Positions 1 to 9,183 are shown, counted from the stretch's first letter. The stretch: 64,000 bases of DNA from Peptococcaceae bacterium BRH_c8a (GCA_000961575.1 LADP01000006.1:23863-87862); one strand, 5' to 3'. Made by a program: numbers and translations. Notes: generated from the letters alone by a model not told the origin.

Positions 1-1772
1 TCTTTCAATTCGGGCAGTTCTTTCAGTTCTTTTGCAGCCTGGCGGGCCACCTCGGTATTATCTGCCACCGTGAATCCGCGGGGCATTACCAGACTGGCGT
101 AAACATATGACTCGTCCACGCTGAGCATGGTCGTGGTTTTCACCAGGGGAGTCAGCATGACGGCGCCCACCAACAGCACGATGGCCAGCAGCACAGTTTT
201 GACCCGGTGCCCCATCGCCAGGGTCAATACCCTGATAAAAAACCTGGTGATGCGTTTATCCAACCGTCCTTCACTAACTTGCTGCGGTTTGTCCCGGCGC
301 AAAAAGCTGTTGGCAAACACCGGCACGAATAACACCGCCGCCAGCGTAGCGGAGACAATGGCCGCCGTTACCGTGAAGGCGATAGTCGCCATGATCGGCT
401 TATACTCCGCGCCACCCAGGTTGCCGATGACCAGCGGCAGAAATACCACGATAATGGTCAGTTGGGAAGTGAGTACCGGTGTAATTACTTCCCGGGTGCC
501 CAAGGCTATGGATCGGGCCAACGATTCCCCCTGTTCCCGGAAATGGTAAATGCTTTCCAGCACTACGATGGCGGCATCCACCATCAGGCCCACCGATAAG
601 CTTAAGGATAGCAGCGTCACCAGGTCGATGTTGTAACCACCTGCCTTCAAGGCAATAAAGGTCATCATTACCGACAGGGGAATGGTGGTGGATATCACCA
701 TTGTCACCCGCCAGTTGCGCAGAAAGACGAGCAGGATAATCACCGCCAGCAAGCCGCCGATCATCACGTGCCGGCTTAGGTTGCCCACCGCGTTGCTGAT
801 AAAGGAAGCTCCGTCAATCACAACGGTAATTTGATAATTACCACCAGATTCCTGGTTAATCTGGTCGATAACCTGTTCCACCGCGGCGGCGGTTTTAATC
901 ACGTCGCTGTCAGCGGCCCGATTAACCATCATCATTATGTACTGCTGGCCATTTTTCATAAACACGGCATCACTGCTGCCGCCACGCAAATCTTCCAGTA
1001 CCGCCAACTTGCGCAGCGCCACGTTCCCAACCGGCGTTTTAACCGGTACGTCACCAATCTGTTCCACCGTCTTAAAGGAGCGATCCACCTCGATGACTGT
1101 TTCAAAGCCGGGATTTTTTAGTGAGCCAATCGATTGACGCACGTTGGCGGCCCGTAGTTGGTCAACCACCTCCCCGGGCGTCATCCGGTACAAAGCAAGC
1201 TTTTGGGGATCCATGTTGATTAGGATTTTAGTGTCGACGTTGCCGGTCATAATTTCTACTTCTTTAACGTTTTCCACCGCTTCAATCCGGTCGCTAATCA
1301 CGTTGTTGGCCAGGTTTAATAGTACCGGCAGCTCGTCTCCCGACAGAGCCAGCATCAGTATAGTATCGCCCCCTAAATCGGCCTGGATTACATCTACGTT
1401 TTCTACTTGCGACGGAAAGCCGTTGCGCAACCGGTTGACAATGGTCTGCACCGACTGCTTAACTTCGGTCCCCTGGCCTTCCCGGGCCTGGATGGAAATA
1501 TTGACGTGACCGGTACGGGTGGTGGAACTAAACTCCATCACGTCTGCCAAAGACTTAATTTCTTTCTCTAAGGGCTTGGTAACCTGTTCTTCCATCTCTT
1601 CCGGCGGCAACGATCCGCCGGAAACGCTCAAATTAATCCAAGGCATATTGCTTTCCGGCACTAGTTCCCGGTTAAAAGAAAAAAGTGAACCCAAACCACC
1701 GATGATGATCAACACCGTTAACAAGTAGATAATTATCTTTTTGCCCAGGACATAATTAATCAGTTTCTCCAA
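1..1772 (-). CDS. RND efflux transporter, AcrB/HAE1-like (3' part outside window)
   Basis: Inner-membrane proton-driven export pump subunit. About 590 residues are visible, read right to left from a TTG start at 1772 (AAAGGAG seven bases upstream); the C-terminal part lies beyond the window. The N-terminal helix is followed by the periplasmic porter region, and after it come the transmembrane segments with the LSVGLMVDAAIVVLE signature holding the RND acidic residue. The start lies 2 bases after the stop of the adaptor gene, so the two are co-transcribed and probably translationally coupled. Such pumps need an adaptor and, in diderms, an outer-membrane channel; none of the latter is seen here. 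Substrate cannot be told from sequence. Confidence 0.9.
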   Translation of the reverse strand, partial: MEKLINYVLGKKIIIYLLTVLIIIGGLGSLFSFNRELVPESNMPWINLSVSGGSLPPEEMEEQVTKPLEKEIKSLADVMEFSSTTRTGHVNISIQAREGQGTEVKQSVQTIVNRLRNGFPSQVENVDVIQADLGGDTILMLALSGDELPVLLNLANNVISDRIEAVENVKEVEIMTGNVDTKILINMDPQKLALYRMTPGEVVDQLRAANVRQSIGSLKNPGFETVIEVDRSFKTVEQIGDVPVKTPVGNVALRKLAVLEDLRGGSSDAVFMKNGQQYIMMMVNRAADSDVIKTAAAVEQVIDQINQESGGNYQITVVIDGASFISNAVGNLSRHVMIGGLLAVIILLVFLRNWRVTMVISTTIPLSVMMTFIALKAGGYNIDLVTLLSLSLSVGLMVDAAIVVLESIYHFREQGESLARSIALGTREVITPVLTSQLTIIVVFLPLVIGNLGGAEYKPIMATIAFTVTAAIVSATLAAVLFVPVFANSFLRRDKPQQVSEGRLDKRITRFFIRVLTLAMGHRVKTVLLAIVLLVGAVMLTPLVKTTTMLSVDESYVYASLVMPRGFTVADNTEVARQAAKELKELPELK

Positions 1773-1774
1773 GG

Positions 1775-2830
1775 TTATTCTCCTTTGGCCACAATTTTCT
1801 CGCCCGCAACGATATACGCGATTCCACCGGTGATGACCCGCTGGCCCTCCGTTAACCCGGACAATATTTCAATGTCATCGGTCATGACCTGCCCGACCTT
1901 AACGTAACACTTTTTAGCCAGGCCATTCTCTACCACCAGCACGAACCGCTTCTCTTCGTCCAAGCCCAGGGCACTTAAAGGGACCACAATTCCCGTGGCC
2001 AGGGTGCGGGGCACTTCTACCTGGGCGGTCATGCCACCGCGCCAGCCCCCGTCCGCGTTGCCCAAGTTAATTTCCACCGGGTATTTGCCGGTTGCGGTAT
2101 CGGTCAACAGAGCTACGGATGTCACCGTCCCTTCGGCCTGCACCCCGTCCTCCCTGGCTATTTTGACTTTCTGCCCGGAATTGAAATTGTTAACCAGAAC
2201 ACCGTCCACATCCAAGGTCAATTTGATTTGCGATAAATCGACTATTTTAATCACCGGTGCACCCGGCCCCGCAGTTTCACCTTCACGGCGGCTAACCTTC
2301 ACCACCGTGCCGGCAAAGGGCGCCGTTAGCGCGGTGTCCTCGTAGCCTATCTGCGCTCGGTCCAACCGGCTGGCGGCATTTTCCAAAGCCAGCTGTTTAT
2401 TCTCCAGTTCCACAGCGGGTACAGCGCCAGCATCATGCAAGGCCTGATAACGCTGAAAATCCTCTTGGGCCCGGGCTAGAGTCCGGCGCGCGTCTTCAAT
2501 ATCCAACTGCCGGGCGGTGCGGGAGCCCGCTGTTTGTGCGTCCAAAACCGCTAAAAGCTGCCCTTTGTCCACCCGTTTTCCCACCACCGCGTTCATCCGG
2601 CTGATAGTACCGGAGGCGTTAAACGACAATTCGGCCTCCCGCCCGGGCCGGGCCACCGCCATCGCCGACAATAACAGCGGCTCGGACTGTATTTTCACTG
2701 TCATCACCGGAGCCACCTTACCTTTGGACTCCGGTGCCGCTTCGGCCGGCTGCTCCTCAGCCGCTTTCCCCCCGCAGCCGGTGATAAATACCAGTAACAG
2801 TAACAAAACGGCACACACTTTTTTACTCAT
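1775..2830 (-). CDS. RND efflux periplasmic adaptor (membrane fusion) lipoprotein
   Basis: Adaptor subunit of the RND pump encoded just downstream. I chose the ATG at 2830 because it starts a clean lipoprotein signal peptide (basic MSKK, hydrophobic core, lipobox FITGC with the lipidated Cys near residue 19); the frame is open further upstream but gives no sensible export signal. The 351-residue protein then shows the usual order: barrel-sandwich half, alpha-helical hairpin rich in Ala, Arg and Glu (about residues 95-150), second half (YEDTALTAPFAGTV), beta-barrel and membrane-proximal domain. A 12-bp inverted repeat upstream (2991-3021) separates it from the next gene. Substrate unknown. Confidence 0.9.
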   Translation of the reverse strand: MSKKVCAVLLLLLVFITGCGGKAAEEQPAEAAPESKGKVAPVMTVKIQSEPLLLSAMAVARPGREAELSFNASGTISRMNAVVGKRVDKGQLLAVLDAQTAGSRTARQLDIEDARRTLARAQEDFQRYQALHDAGAVPAVELENKQLALENAASRLDRAQIGYEDTALTAPFAGTVVKVSRREGETAGPGAPVIKIVDLSQIKLTLDVDGVLVNNFNSGQKVKIAREDGVQAEGTVTSVALLTDTATGKYPVEINLGNADGGWRGGMTAQVEVPRTLATGIVVPLSALGLDEEKRFVLVVENGLAKKCYVKVGQVMTDDIEILSGLTEGQRVITGGIAYIVAGEKIVAKGE

Positions 2831-2990
2831 TTCCCCTAACCCCGCTTTCTTTTCGTCTTCGACAGGTGTGCTATTAGGACTGTATATTTTATCCAAGCTA
2901 ACACCTTTCCATTTTAACCAGGCATTACATAGTAAAATAGTACCGAAAGTCATAAAGTGAATATGACTTTCGGACATGATTAGTCATATT

Positions 2991-3021
2991 GAAAGGCGCG
3001 CCTTCTGCTGGCGCGCCTTTC
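2991..3021. terminator. Perfect 12-bp palindromic hairpin, probable terminator
   Basis: Arms GAAAGGCGCGCC and GGCGCGCCTTTC with a 7-base loop, between the adaptor gene and the small zinc-ribbon gene. The same 12-base arms recur at 7837-7877, where a T-rich tract follows. Confidence 0.6.
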
Positions 3022-3038
3022 GTTTCTAGAAAACAATG

Positions 3039-3185
3039 CTATTTTTTGCCCCTGGTCAGCTCAGCCTGGTAAGCTTTCCAGCCCGGGCAGAACTTGGTAT
3101 GCCAGTACCACAACCGCCCCATCAGGGAACGGGGGTTATTCTCCGCTTTACGGCGCCACCCGCAGTTTTCGCACTTAGCATTCAT
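3039..3185 (-). CDS. Small Cys-containing protein, 48 aa
   Basis: Short gene with ATG at 3185 and a GGGGGAGGG ribosome binding site about six bases upstream. The product starts MNAKCENCGWR, a CxxCGW knuckle like the first half of a zinc ribbon, and later has one further Cys in KFCPGWKAYQ. Basic, with several Trp. I do not recognise a named family. Its spore-former context and size suggest a small metal-binding accessory protein, but that is inference. No partner gene is obvious. Confidence 0.6.
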   Translation of the reverse strand: MNAKCENCGWRRKAENNPRSLMGRLWYWHTKFCPGWKAYQAELTRGKK

Positions 3186-3394
3186 AAACATCCCTCCCCC
3201 AAATTATTATAGAACTCCGTGTATCCATGTTCAAGAGTGCTGAGTAATTTTTTGGCATTTTTATTGGAGGCTCCTTAAATTTACCAACAACGTAATGAAA
3301 GTGTCAGCATACTATGAAGCAAACACCCCCAGTTTAACCACGGTTGTCCGAAAATGACGGCGAACTTGGAAATAATGAAGGGAGGAAATGACTT

Positions 3395-4495
3395 TTGTCC
3401 AAAGGCAAATTGAAAAAGGTGTTTCCCGGCGGTAATACAAGCCGGGGCTTTCATTCGTTTTATGACTATGTAATTGACCAGCGGGAAGCAGCCAAAATAT
3501 TTGTAATCAAGGGCGGGCCGGGTGTAGGAAAATCCACTTTTATGCGCAGAATCGGGGAAGCCATGCTGGAGCGGGGCTTTGATGTGGAATATCACTGTTG
3601 TTCCTCAGACAACGGCTCGCTTGACGGCCTGGTGATTCCGGTTCTCCAAGTGGCCTTTATGGACGGGACAGCACCGCACATTGTTGACCCCAAAAATCCA
3701 GGCGCCGTGGATGCCATTATTCATTTAGGCGACCACTGGAACGAGAAGGAATTGCGCGTACACAAGCTGGAGATTATGTCCTGCAACCGTGAAATTGGTA
3801 GGCTGTTCGGCCGCGCGTACGCCTACCTGGCGGCCGCCAAAATATTCCTGGGCGAGGTAAAAACCTATTATTCCGTAACCGGCACTTTCAATAACGGCAA
3901 GTTCGACCGTAAAGTACTGGATTTGGTGCACGAGATATTTAAAGGGCAGGAGAGACAGTCGGATAACCCCAAAGCCAGGCACTTGTTTGCCACCGCCATT
4001 ACGCCTGACGGCCCGGTAAGTCACCTTAACACTATTGTAGACAACATTGGCCGCCGGTATATTATTGAAGGAGACGACGGAACCGGAAAGAATACCCTGG
4101 TACAGCGCCTGATGGATGCTGCCATGATGCGTGGTTTTGACGTAGAAGCATATCACTGCTCACTGGAACCGGAATTAATAGACCACTTGGTCATACCGGG
4201 CCTGGATACTGCAGTGGTTAACTCCGTGGAACCGCACGGGTTCAATCCACGCGCAGGAGACGTAGTTATAGATACCATGGAATGTGTAGATTCGATGATT
4301 AACGGAAAGTACCTGGAAGAAAAAACTACCGCCCGGCTGATGTACCGGCAGTGTATGGATCAGGCAGTATCATTTATCCGCCGGGCCAAGCGGGAACACG
4401 ATAACATTGAACAATATTACGTGCCGCACATGGATTTTGATGCCATTAACGCCAGGCGTGAGCAGGTGCTGGAACGGATATTGAAGATGGGGTAA
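3395..4495 (+). CDS. Double P-loop ATPase-like protein, PRK06851 type
   Basis: A 366-residue protein made of two similar halves. The first half has a good Walker A, GGPGVGKST (about residues 40-48). The second has a similarly placed GDDGTGKNT (about 226-234) in which the Ser/Thr after Lys is replaced by Asn, followed by Thr. After each loop the phrase MRGFDVE.YHCS or ERGFDVEYHCCS recurs, pointing to an internal duplication. Start is TTG at 3395 with GGGAGG upstream. I recall this architecture as PRK06851, found in spore-forming Firmicutes, with no established function. A hairpin terminator follows directly. Confidence 0.75.
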   Translation: MSKGKLKKVFPGGNTSRGFHSFYDYVIDQREAAKIFVIKGGPGVGKSTFMRRIGEAMLERGFDVEYHCCSSDNGSLDGLVIPVLQVAFMDGTAPHIVDPKNPGAVDAIIHLGDHWNEKELRVHKLEIMSCNREIGRLFGRAYAYLAAAKIFLGEVKTYYSVTGTFNNGKFDRKVLDLVHEIFKGQERQSDNPKARHLFATAITPDGPVSHLNTIVDNIGRRYIIEGDDGTGKNTLVQRLMDAAMMRGFDVEAYHCSLEPELIDHLVIPGLDTAVVNSVEPHGFNPRAGDVVIDTMECVDSMINGKYLEEKTTARLMYRQCMDQAVSFIRRAKREHDNIEQYYVPHMDFDAINARREQVLERILKMG

Positions 4496-4508
4496 TTAAA
4501 CCTGCTGG

Positions 4509-4533
4509 GCTAGCCATAGGCTAGCTTTTTTTT
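4509..4533 (+). terminator. Rho-independent terminator
   Basis: Stem GCTAGCC / GGCTAGC with an ATA loop and a run of eight T, right after the double P-loop gene. Confidence 0.85.
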
Positions 4534-4684
4534 GTAACTTTCTTTTTTATTTTTATAACTTGGCATTAAAAAAGCCCGTCCCCAAAGGGCAGGCAGTCTT
4601 AAAAGCACAATGAGTTTAACAGGGCTCTGCGTAGTTACATACTATGATAATAATTTTAAACATTAATTAATCTAAGAGGATATT

Positions 4685-4951
4685 ATGAATGATATTTTTA
4701 AGGATTTTCAGGTATTAATGGCTAGCGAGGCCTTTCAAATTTTATGCAATTCCGAGATTATCAAGTTGAACCAGCTATTAGCTATTCAGGCACTGCTCAT
4801 CAAAGCGAGCATTCCTTATGATCTCTTTTTCTCGCCGGGGACAGAAGAACGGCAACCGCAGCAGCAACTTAATATTTACATTAACCCTACCACCAAAATA
4901 GAAATAGTAATTCCTCTTGAACCCGGAGGAAGCATCTTTGGCGGAACGTAA
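4685..4951 (+). CDS. Hypothetical protein, 88 aa
   Basis: ATG at 4685 with AAGAGG upstream. The N-terminal half is predicted helical (MNDIFKDFQVLMASEAF), the C-terminal half contains strand-like stretches (LNIYINPTTKIEIVIPL) and ends in a Gly-rich tail. No signal peptide, no Cys cluster. I do not recognise a family. It stands alone between two terminated units and converges on mug. Confidence 0.5.
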   Translation: MNDIFKDFQVLMASEAFQILCNSEIIKLNQLLAIQALLIKASIPYDLFFSPGTEERQPQQQLNIYINPTTKIEIVIPLEPGGSIFGGT

Positions 4952-4981
4952 ATGCACGTATAATTATTTTTGCCGGGCCTT

Positions 4982-5485
4982 TTAAATGAAGTCCTTAAGC
5001 CCTCTGTATATGCTCACCACGTCATCCATTTTCATGCGCACCAAACCGCTGGATGAGGGGGCTACAAAATCAATAACGCCGGGCACTACCTGCGGTTCTT
5101 GCCTGCCCCAGGCAATGTTTCGCCACCCGCTGTATTTTTCATATACCCCTTTGCCCACAAAACAGACCACTCGCGGCTGATAAAAACTAATTTTGCGATA
5201 CAAATCCTGTTTGCCTTTTTGGTATTCCGCCCCGGTTATGTCCGCGGCTGCCTGGGTGGGGCGCGGCACTATATTGGTCAGGCCGTAACCCAGTTGCAAA
5301 AGCGCACAATCTTCTTCAGGTTTATATTTGTGTGGTGTCAGCCCGGCCCGGTAAAGGATATTCCAGAACCGGTTGTTGGGGTTGGCGAAATGGTGCCCGG
5401 TTTCACCGGAGCGGATGCTGGGGTTATAACCCACAAATATAATTTTCAGTTTTTGCGCCAGACAATCGGGTATTGGTTTCAGCAT
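4982..5485 (-). CDS. mug: G/U mismatch-specific DNA glycosylase
   Basis: Removes uracil (and ethenocytosine-type lesions) opposite G in DNA, starting base-excision repair. The 167-residue length fits the Mug/TDG family. Motif I reads VGYNPSIRSGETGHHFANP (about residues 18-36), with the Asn that activates water in Mug and the Phe-Ala-x-Pro loop, followed by NRFW. The C-terminal pocket segment reads VAPSSSGLVR, where Mug-type enzymes carry N/PSxxGL. ATG at 5485 with GAGGGAG upstream. Transcribed after the hypothetical gene 5533-6180 with a 47-base gap. Confidence 0.9.
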   Translation of the reverse strand: MLKPIPDCLAQKLKIIFVGYNPSIRSGETGHHFANPNNRFWNILYRAGLTPHKYKPEEDCALLQLGYGLTNIVPRPTQAAADITGAEYQKGKQDLYRKISFYQPRVVCFVGKGVYEKYSGWRNIAWGRQEPQVVPGVIDFVAPSSSGLVRMKMDDVVSIYRGLKDFI

Positions 5486-5532
5486 GCCTGCTCCCTCGGC
5501 AAATTCATATCGTATATCGTTAATAAAAACTT

Positions 5533-6180
5533 TTACTCCAGGTAGGCGTCAACCTGTACCTCCAGAGACTGCATTTCTGCTTCGGTCAATTCCCTGGCCA
5601 GGAAGGTCTGCAGCGCTTTAATGGAAGCCCCCAGTGCGATGCGGCGCACATCGGTTTCATCTTGTTTGGGTTCACTGTCGGTGTGCCGGGCTTCATATTT
5701 AGCCGATGGCAGACCGGCAGGTTGTGCACCTGAGCGTTCTAAATCAGTGTGCATAATGTCAAAAGGTATATCAGTTAAATCGTCATTTACGGCTTGTGCG
5801 AGCCACAGATCATCGGAATGAGTTGCCGCTTCTTTTTCTGCAGCAATTCCCGGGTCGCCTGTCATTTGGCTTTGTTCATTAAGATCAGCCATAGATTGTT
5901 TTTCCATTCGTTTTTCCCTGGCTTTTTCTTTTTTGGCCATGTAATTGGAGAAGGCGCCCGCTATTTCCTCCTCTAACTGCAGCATCTCTAGTTTATGCTG
6001 TTCAACAAACACCAGGTTACGAGATAATTTACCCTCGGCCATTTCAATTAATTCCATTTGGTTAGCCATCAGCGCTTGGAGTGAAGAGGATACCTTAATG
6101 GGCACTTTGGCCAGGTCCTTATCTACTTCGTGTCCGGACGGGGTGATTATAATCTCCGGTTTGCTTTTTTTCTTTGTCAA
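5533..6180 (-). CDS. Hypothetical protein with helical N-terminal half
   Basis: About 215 residues, very hydrophilic. A basic N-terminus (TKKKSKP) is followed by a short strand-like IIITPSGHEVD stretch and then a long Glu/Lys-rich, probably coiled-coil segment (roughly 35-95). A low-complexity linker precedes a helical C-terminal domain ending LTEAEMQSLEVQVDAYLE. The start is uncertain: GTG at 6189 lies too close to the AGGAG; TTG at 6180 has proper spacing and is used here. I do not recognise the family. It lies upstream of mug and may share its transcript. Confidence 0.55.
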   Translation of the reverse strand: MTKKKSKPEIIITPSGHEVDKDLAKVPIKVSSSLQALMANQMELIEMAEGKLSRNLVFVEQHKLEMLQLEEEIAGAFSNYMAKKEKAREKRMEKQSMADLNEQSQMTGDPGIAAEKEAATHSDDLWLAQAVNDDLTDIPFDIMHTDLERSGAQPAGLPSAKYEARHTDSEPKQDETDVRRIALGASIKALQTFLARELTEAEMQSLEVQVDAYLE

Positions 6181-6302
6181 CCGACCCACTCCTGTTCTAT
6201 TTTTTAATGTTTAAAAGCAATTAGATGCCGGTGAAAATATTCAATTATAACCAGTATAAATAACTTAGTTTTAGGTACAGCTAATGGCGGAGGTGAAAAA
6301 TA

Positions 6303-6440
6303 ATGAAAGATAACAAACACGGTTTAAACAGCATAGATGTTCCCTTGTACCGGGATGTTGAACCGGGATTTATCCCCTTTTATGAAGTGTCTGCCGACTT
6401 GGTGGAAATGAAAAATATCAAGCCTGAGCAAAACCGCTGA
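6303..6440 (+). CDS. Small hypothetical protein, 45 aa
   Basis: ATG at 6303 with GGCGGAGGTG seven bases upstream, stop TGA at 6438. Product starts MKDNKHGLNSIDVPLYRDVE, acidic and soluble, no Cys. No family recognised; the strong ribosome binding site is the main support. Confidence 0.5.
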   Translation: MKDNKHGLNSIDVPLYRDVEPGFIPFYEVSADLVEMKNIKPEQNR

Positions 6441-6582
6441 CAAAGTTTTCGGCTACCTTTTCGGCAACTATTGTCGTTTTCCATCAGGATATGTGCCCAA
6501 CCCGGCATAATTTTGTCAACTGCAGTATACTTTAGCACTGGTGGCAAAAAATCCTTCTTCATTTTTTCTTAAACCCCTCATT

Positions 6583-6617
6583 AAAAAAACCTCTTCCGTT
6601 AAAGGAGAGGTTTTTTT
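6583..6617 (+). terminator. Terminator hairpin
   Basis: AAACCTCT / AGAGGTTT stem with A-run before and seven T after; could act on both strands. Confidence 0.7.
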
Positions 6618-6663
6618 AATCCTGAAATCCTTTTAAAGATTACCTAGAGAGTTAATCGTATCT

Positions 6664-6851
6664 GGCGCTCCGGTGATATCGCTCCGCTCTCTCTTGCAAT
6701 TCTTGTTGTTGTGGTCAGCAATGTTTTTGGCAAACGCGCTCAGTAACTGCCTAACCGTTCTGTACGCCCTTAGCAGCCATGAATTCGGGGCTATGACGGG
6801 CTAAACAACGCACTCAGGTGCACCGTTCGCTCCGGATATCACCGGATCGCC
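6664..6851. repeat. 17-bp inverted repeat pair enclosing a possible gene remnant
   Basis: Arms at 6664-6680 (GGCGCTCCGGTGATATC) and 6835-6851 (GATATCACCGGATCGCC) match at 16 of 17 positions, spaced 154 bp. On the minus strand the interval is open for about 50 codons up to a stop near 6633 but has an in-frame TAG upstream and no start. This may be a decayed gene, a small mobile element or a folded RNA. No other gene is visible in the 500 bases from 6441 to 6939. Confidence 0.35.
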
Positions 6852-6889
6852 ACGGAAGCTTATTTTTTCATCCGAAGGCATATATAGAT

Positions 6890-6927
6890 CATTAAAGAAG
6901 CCGAATAATAAACCGGCTTCTTTAATG
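6890..6927. terminator. 14-bp inverted repeat, probable terminator
   Basis: CATTAAAGAAGCCG / CGGCTTCTTTAATG with a 10-base loop, just after the stop of the 46-aa gene on the minus strand. Confidence 0.6.
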
Positions 6928-6939
6928 CAATGGGCAATT

Positions 6940-7080
6940 TTACTTGGGGAACTGGTCTTCTATACGACCACAGGGAATTTTCGGGCTTTTATTGGCGGCT
7001 TTTAAAATTTCCTCATCCTCATCTTTTTCCTGCTTAACTTTTTCCACTTGCGACTCGGGCTTTTTTTCATGGGCAGACAT
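6940..7080 (-). CDS. Small charged protein, 46 aa
   Basis: ATG at 7080 with TGGAGGTG six bases upstream. Product is almost all Lys/Glu/Asp in its first 28 residues (MSAHEKKPESQVEKVKQEKD), then ends with a short SPKIPCGRIEDQFPK tail holding one Cys. No family recognised. It is followed by a strong hairpin and preceded by the rubredoxin-like gene on the same strand, 82 bases away. Confidence 0.55.
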   Translation of the reverse strand: MSAHEKKPESQVEKVKQEKDEDEEILKAANKSPKIPCGRIEDQFPK

Positions 7081-7162
7081 AAACACACCTCCATTTTTTT
7101 ATTGGCCTGCGAATGTAACCTTGCACCTTGTTATAAACCAATGCAACACCAAGTTCATTAAC

Positions 7163-7339
7163 TTAAAGCGATTTAAACGATTCTTTACCGGCACCACACT
7201 TGCTGCACATAAAACTGCTTTTCAAATCGCCGTCCTCATCAACATAACCGCATTTTGCAGCACCCACGGTCTCCCCGGGAGGGGCGCTTGTTTCGGGGTT
7301 GTAAACATAACCGCATATAGAGCATTTCCACTTTTTCAT
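7163..7339 (-). CDS. Rubredoxin-like protein
   Basis: A 58-residue protein with the two Cys pairs of a rubredoxin-type iron site: WKCSICGYVYNPE near the N-terminus and FMCSKCGAGKESF near the C-terminus. ATG at 7339 with GAAGGAG upstream. It also carries a third Cys in AAKCGYVDEDG and lacks the usual Pro-xx-Trp-x-Cys-Pro of classical rubredoxin, so it is better called rubredoxin-like. Such proteins act as small electron carriers in anaerobes, often with peroxide or superoxide detoxification enzymes. Confidence 0.75.
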   Translation of the reverse strand: MKKWKCSICGYVYNPETSAPPGETVGAAKCGYVDEDGDLKSSFMCSKCGAGKESFKSL

Positions 7340-7553
7340 TTTACCCGACTCCTTCAGGCTTAATTTTTGTCGGTTGATAATCTTGTTATAAATATAAAGA
7401 AAAATAATTACATGGGTTTTTCAATAAGCTTACATTTTTATTAAATCCAGTCCAGTTAAAATTGCCTGCGCTAATGCAGTTGAAAAATAGCACACGTTTA
7501 GGTCACATAAACCTTCGGCACCCGTGAAATAATAGCAATGAGGTGAATTAACC

Positions 7554-7790
7554 ATGACACACAAAAAAGACAACGATGCACTTCGAACCCAAAATCAAAT
7601 GGATAAATTAAAATGGGAAACAGCCAAGGAGTTTGGTTTAGATGACGACCTGACAAGTGGTGGCGATGAATTAACCGTTCGCGAGGCCGGAAAGATCGGC
7701 GGTAATATGACCAAAAAACTAGTGCAGGCCGGGGAAAAGGCGTTAGCGGAGGAAGGGGATCGCAAGACCCGTTTAAACTTGCAAAAGTAA
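7554..7790 (+). CDS. Small acid-soluble spore protein, alpha/beta type
   Basis: Minor DNA-coating protein of the spore core. The 78-residue product has the SASP signature late in the chain, LTVREAGKIGGNMTKKLV (about residues 43-60), preceded by KWETAKEFGL, the first conserved helix containing the Glu next to the germination protease site in this family. ATG at 7554 with GAGGTG upstream. It shows that the organism forms endospores and is most likely under the forespore sigma factor, though I cannot point to a clear promoter. Confidence 0.85.
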   Translation: MTHKKDNDALRTQNQMDKLKWETAKEFGLDDDLTSGGDELTVREAGKIGGNMTKKLVQAGEKALAEEGDRKTRLNLQK

Positions 7791-7836
7791 ATTATCAATT
7801 TAGCCATTGCGGGCGGGCAAAACCTGCGCTCACAAA

Positions 7837-7877
7837 GAAAGGCGCGCCAAATTTAGTTCATTTTGGGCGCGCCTTTC
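7837..7877. terminator. Bidirectional terminator between SASP and leuB
   Basis: Arms GAAAGGCGCGCC and GGCGCGCCTTTC, identical to those at 2991-3021, with a T-rich tract after it on the plus strand. The two genes converge here. Confidence 0.75.
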
Positions 7878-7900
7878 ATTTTATTTTTATAAGGCTCTTA

Positions 7901-8989
7901 CTAACTGTTTTTAATTTGTTCGGCCACTGCCGAACCCATTTCCGAAGTGGATAACTGGGTGCAACCTTCACCCTCCATAATGTCTTTGGTACGCAGCCCC
8001 TGGGACAGGACACCACTTACCGCCTGTTCAATGGCCACCGCCTCGGCTTCCAGGCCCAGTGAATAACGCAGCAGCATGGCTGCAGTCAGGATGGTAGCAA
8101 TCGGGTTGGCCACACCCAGACCGGCGTACTTGGGCGCTGACCCGTGGCTGGGTTCATAAAGCCCGGTTTTACCACCAATGCTGGCTGAAGGCAGCATCCC
8201 CAATGATCCTGTTAACATAGAAGCCTGATCGCTTAAAATGTCGCCAAAGGTATTCTCTGTAACCAGAACATCGAACTGGCGCGGGTTTTTCACCAACTGC
8301 ATGGCGCAGTTGTCCACGTACATATGATCCAGTTCCACTTCGGGATAATCGGGTGCAACGCTGATTACTACTTCTCGCCAGTGGCGGGATGATTCCAGCA
8401 CATTGTGCTTGTCCACCGAGGTCAGTTTTTTGCGCCTTTTCATGGCCATATCAAAGGCCAGCCGTACTATTCTTTCTATTTCCGGGGTGGTATACTCCAG
8501 CGTGTCGTACACCCGCTGCACGCCGTCCCCCATTGACTCCCGGCCTTTCTTGCCGAAATAAAGACCGCCGGTTAGTTCTCTGACCACCATCATGTCCAGC
8601 CCGGATACCACTTCCGGTTTGAGGGTGGATGCGTTGACCAGGGCTTCAAAAACCTTGGCCGGCCTAAGGTTGGCGTATAGACCAAGTTCTTTGCGCAGGG
8701 GCAGCAAGGCGCCGGCTTCGGGGCGCAGGTGCACCGGCAGATTATCATACTGTGGCGCCCCTACAGCGCCCAGCAGGATGGCATTAGTACTGTGGCACAG
8801 GTCGAGTGTCTCTTGGGGCAGTGGATGCCCGACTGCGTCGTATGCCGCTCCCCCCACCAGACCTTCTTGCATCTCAAACTGGTGACCAAATTTACGGCCC
8901 ACTTCTTTCAATGCCTTGACCGCTTCGTTTGTAATTTCAGGTCCAATTCCATCTCCGGCCAGCACCGCTATTTTATAATTTCCCACCAT
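7901..8989 (-). CDS. leuB: 3-isopropylmalate dehydrogenase
   Basis: Oxidises and decarboxylates 3-isopropylmalate to 2-oxoisocaproate with NAD in leucine synthesis. Length of 362 residues is standard. Visible motifs: N-terminal [12 protein letters not shown], catalytic Tyr/Lys region [12 protein letters not shown] and [18 protein letters not shown], the metal-binding [20 protein letters not shown] signature, and the NAD loop [12 protein letters not shown]. The latter, with a downstream Asn-Pro-Ile-Ala, is the NAD-specific form. ATG at 8989 with AAAGGATG upstream. No other leu gene lies next to it in the window. Confidence 0.95.
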   Translation of the reverse strand: MVGNYKIAVLAGDGIGPEITNEAVKALKEVGRKFGHQFEMQEGLVGGAAYDAVGHPLPQETLDLCHSTNAILLGAVGAPQYDNLPVHLRPEAGALLPLRKELGLYANLRPAKVFEALVNASTLKPEVVSGLDMMVVRELTGGLYFGKKGRESMGDGVQRVYDTLEYTTPEIERIVRLAFDMAMKRRKKLTSVDKHNVLESSRHWREVVISVAPDYPEVELDHMYVDNCAMQLVKNPRQFDVLVTENTFGDILSDQASMLTGSLGMLPSASIGGKTGLYEPSHGSAPKYAGLGVANPIATILTAAMLLRYSLGLEAEAVAIEQAVSGVLSQGLRTKDIMEGEGCTQLSTSEMGSAVAEQIKNS

Positions 8990-9183
8990 GCTTCATCCTT
9001 TCTGTTGCCATAATCCTTAAAAACCTGTCTTTAATTATCTTACAAATCCAAGGTCAAATGCAAAGAGGGTTATCCTCAAATGCAAATTATACTATTTTTC
9101 TGCAGATATTACTAAAATCCTGCTTGACACCCAAGTTTGACTGCCGATAGCCAAATAGTTAGATAATTTGGTTCAGGCGCTAT

